NCBI GenBank assembly: GCA_028283725.1
Contig: JAPWKC010000004.1
Location: forward strand, 1,550,001-1,614,000
Direction: 5' to 3'
DNA from: Neorhizobium sp.
Lineage (GTDB): Bacteria > Pseudomonadota > Alphaproteobacteria > Rhizobiales > Rhizobiaceae
DNA length: 64,000 nucleotides
Position numbers and translations under genes: made by a program. This document shows positions 62,397 to 64,000 of the stretch, in pieces. The notes beneath the pieces were generated by a model. The model was not told the origin of the DNA and did no database searches. It saw only the letters and a list, made by a program, of their open reading frames with translations. Each line of letters starts with the position of its first letter. Position 1 is the first letter of the stretch.

Positions 62397-63203
62397 TCAC
62401 GCCGCCTCGGCTATCCGCGCCGGCTGGAAGAGCGAGGCGTGCAGGCCATCGGCATTGACCTTTACGGCGCTGCCGTCAGGGATTTCCACCCAGGTATCGG
62501 CCTCGTCGTTGAGCGGTTCGGAGACGAGGCAATGGCCGGTCTTTTCGCCGCGCGGACCGGTCATCGGCGCCGCATAAAGCGTCGGCGGCCTGTGATCGGT
62601 GGCGTAACGCACGGCGTAGAGATCGCGGCCATCGGAAAAGGCGGCGGTGAAGCGCACCAGCGCCTCGCCGGAGCGCTCGATCGAGAGCTGTTCGATCGTG
62701 GCGATCGCCTTTTCCATCGCGCCGAGCGGATCTCTCTCGAGGCCGAACTGGATGGCGAGCAGGAACAGCATCTCGGAATCGGTCGTGCCCATGCGGGCGG
62801 AAAACAGCTCGTCGGAGAGAAGCGCTTCCATGCCGCGGCGAATGCGATCGAAATTGGCGATCTGGCCGTTATGCATGAAGGACCAGCGGCCATGGACAAA
62901 CGGATGACAGTTGTCGCGGCGGGTGGCGCCATTGGTGGCGGCGCGGACATGGGCGAGAAACAGCGGAGAGCGGATCTGCCGCGCCAGGCTCTTCAGGTTA
63001 CAGTCGGACCATGCGGGAAGAATGTCGCGGTAGCGGCCGGGTTCCGGTCTGTCGCCATACCAGGCGACACCGAAGCCATCGCCATTGGTGGCTGTCTTGG
63101 CGCGCGTGGCGCAATGCGACTGTTCGATCAGGGAATGCGCCGGGGAGGTCACGAGTTCTTCAAGGAAAAGCGGTTCGCCCCGATAGGCTGCCCAACGGCA
63201 CAT
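62397..63203 (-). CDS. Class II glutamine amidotransferase (YafJ-like)
   Basis: The 268-residue Ntn-hydrolase begins MCRWAAYRGEPLFLEELV, so removal of Met leaves the catalytic Cys at the N-terminus; this fixes the start at 63203, not the GTG at 63215. Further family motifs are NGDGFGVAWYG, RDNCHPFVHGRWSFMHNGQI and GTTDSEMLFLLAI. It is a stand-alone amidotransferase of the YafJ/EgtC type; the substrate is unknown. Confidence 0.88.
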   Translation of the reverse strand: MCRWAAYRGEPLFLEELVTSPAHSLIEQSHCATRAKTATNGDGFGVAWYGDRPEPGRYRDILPAWSDCNLKSLARQIRSPLFLAHVRAATNGATRRDNCHPFVHGRWSFMHNGQIANFDRIRRGMEALLSDELFSARMGTTDSEMLFLLAIQFGLERDPLGAMEKAIATIEQLSIERSGEALVRFTAAFSDGRDLYAVRYATDHRPPTLYAAPMTGPRGEKTGHCLVSEPLNDEADTWVEIPDGSAVKVNADGLHASLFQPARIAEAA

Positions 63204-63394
63204 GGATCTGTTCACCCTTATGATGCCGCTTCGACGCGGCTTGAAATCAGTCTCTAGAGTTTCAGCGAATTGATTAACGAGACATGAATTGCCTTGCTTT
63301 ATGACAGATTTCCGACAGATCTCCGATCACTTTTTGCAACGCAATATTGCCTCGCGTGGTTGCCGGATCGGCTTTGTGGCCTAAATCTGTTCTC

Positions 63395-64000
63395 ATGTCG
63401 CATCAGGATCAAAAGAATGGGCCGTCGCATGCCGGTCCATCCGGCGAGACCATTCTCAGCCATGTCGCCGCCCAACCCGAAGGCTGGGCCCTGTTTCTCG
63501 ATATCGACGGCACGCTGATCGATCTGGCGGAAACGCCTGACGGGATTGTCGTCCCGGACGGTCTTGCCGGCAACCTGCAAAGCCTGTCCGATCATCTCGG
63601 CGGCGCGCTGGCGCTCGTCACCGGCCGGGCGCTCCCCTATGCCGACCGGCTGTTTGCGCCGCACCGCTTTCCGATCGCCGGCCTGCATGGCGCCGAACGG
63701 CGTGATGCGGCCGGAACCATCAGCCGCTTCGAGCCGGATGCCGCATTCGAGATCCTGAAGGCGGAGATGGTGACGGAAGCCGGGCGATGGCCGGGCGTCC
63801 TCATCGAGGACAAGGGCGCTGCGGTTGCCGCCCATTACCGCCGGGCGCCGGAGGCGAAGGACGAGGTCGAGGCGATGATGCAGCGGGCGCTTGCAAGTGC
63901 CGGCGCCGATTTTGCCCTGCAATTCGGCAAGATGGTGATCGAGATCCGTCCGGCCGTGGCAAGCAAGGGGCGCGCGCTGGAAGCCTTCCTCGGCGAGGCT
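63395..64000 (+). CDS. otsB: Trehalose-6-phosphate phosphatase (partial, C-terminus outside window)
   Basis: The frame runs from the ATG at 63395 to the window end (202 codons). HAD-type motif I reads LFLDIDGTLIDLAETPD, followed by LALVTGRALPYADRLF, IAGLHGAERRDA and the motif III region IRPAVASKGRALEAFLGE, all typical of OtsB. It dephosphorylates trehalose-6-phosphate to trehalose in the cytoplasm. The usual partner otsA (synthase) would be expected just downstream, outside the window. Confidence 0.9.
   Translation, partial: MSHQDQKNGPSHAGPSGETILSHVAAQPEGWALFLDIDGTLIDLAETPDGIVVPDGLAGNLQSLSDHLGGALALVTGRALPYADRLFAPHRFPIAGLHGAERRDAAGTISRFEPDAAFEILKAEMVTEAGRWPGVLIEDKGAAVAAHYRRAPEAKDEVEAMMQRALASAGADFALQFGKMVIEIRPAVASKGRALEAFLGEA

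Noticed and set aside
1-64000. tRNA, rRNA, CRISPR, insertion sequence or prophage
   Set aside because: No cloverleaf with CCA-like ends, ribosomal RNA sequence, spaced repeats, transposase or integrase was recognised by eye; a tRNA scan and repeat search would confirm.

Overview
The window is a gene-dense, GC-rich stretch of alphaproteobacterial chromosome, almost certainly from a member of the Rhizobiaceae (Agrobacterium/Rhizobium/Sinorhizobium relatives). The evidence is the gene content and neighbourhoods: ybeY-phoH-miaB with a Fur/Mur-type regulator, rimI and tsaB; murJ-glnD next to mutS and a malic enzyme with a C-terminal phosphotransacetylase-like domain; olsB for ornithine lipids; lptC-lptA-lptB-rpoN-hpf-ptsN; grpE-hrcA facing rph-rdgB-hemW; dnaA-rpsT; mutM facing ubiE-ubiB; and coaBC. 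The species is not determined. I found no rRNA or tRNA gene, no insertion sequence, no prophage and no CRISPR array.

Layout. 1-10.1 kb: a minus-strand series of housekeeping genes (a CorC-like CBS protein cut by the window edge, ybeY, phoH, miaB, DedA, plsC, fur/mur, rimI, tsaB, an NfuA-like scaffold, a universal stress protein, trpS). 10.1-12.8 kb: a 0.7 kb stretch with no convincing gene, then a membrane diguanylate cyclase and a small secreted M15-type peptidase. 12.8-25.2 kb: murJ and glnD, an apparently inserted pair (a membrane AraC-type regulator and a secreted alpha/beta hydrolase), then mutS and divergent malic enzyme. 25.3-26.0 kb: a VapBC-type toxin-antitoxin pair. 26-34 kb: olsB, a soluble hybrid histidine kinase, lspA and two RNA methyltransferase genes with 4-base overlaps, a CoxG-like protein, and lapA-ihfB-sppA. 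34.2-40 kb: LPS transport (lptCAB) running into sigma-54, hibernation factor and PTS-Ntr IIA. 40.3-45.1 kb: heat-shock genes grpE and hrcA, with rph, rdgB and hemW on the other strand. 45.1-53.6 kb: a methyltransferase, a LysE exporter, dnaA, rpsT, an enoyl-CoA hydratase, mutM and ubiEB. 53.7-58 kb: a divergent aromatic amino acid lyase-like gene followed by an overlapping pair of uncharacterised membrane genes, one of them ClpP-like. 58-64 kb: a divergent MFS/LysR pair, a glyoxalase-fold protein, coaBC, a class II glutamine amidotransferase and the start of a trehalose-phosphatase gene.

Most of the window is ordinary core genome. The best candidates for something new are: the lyase-like protein whose MIO-forming Ala-Ser-Gly is replaced by Cys-Ala-Asp; the two-gene coiled-coil membrane protein plus ClpP-like membrane protein module after it; a (GGGAT)n tract able to form a G-quadruplex between converging genes; a perfect 11-bp hairpin at the start of the universal stress gene; a degenerate 10-bp tandem repeat between plsC and the DedA gene; and altered conserved residues in CoaBC and LspA. 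Several start codons were moved from the longest reading frame, and TTG or GTG starts are noted where used. All functional names come from recognising motifs by eye; no database search was run.
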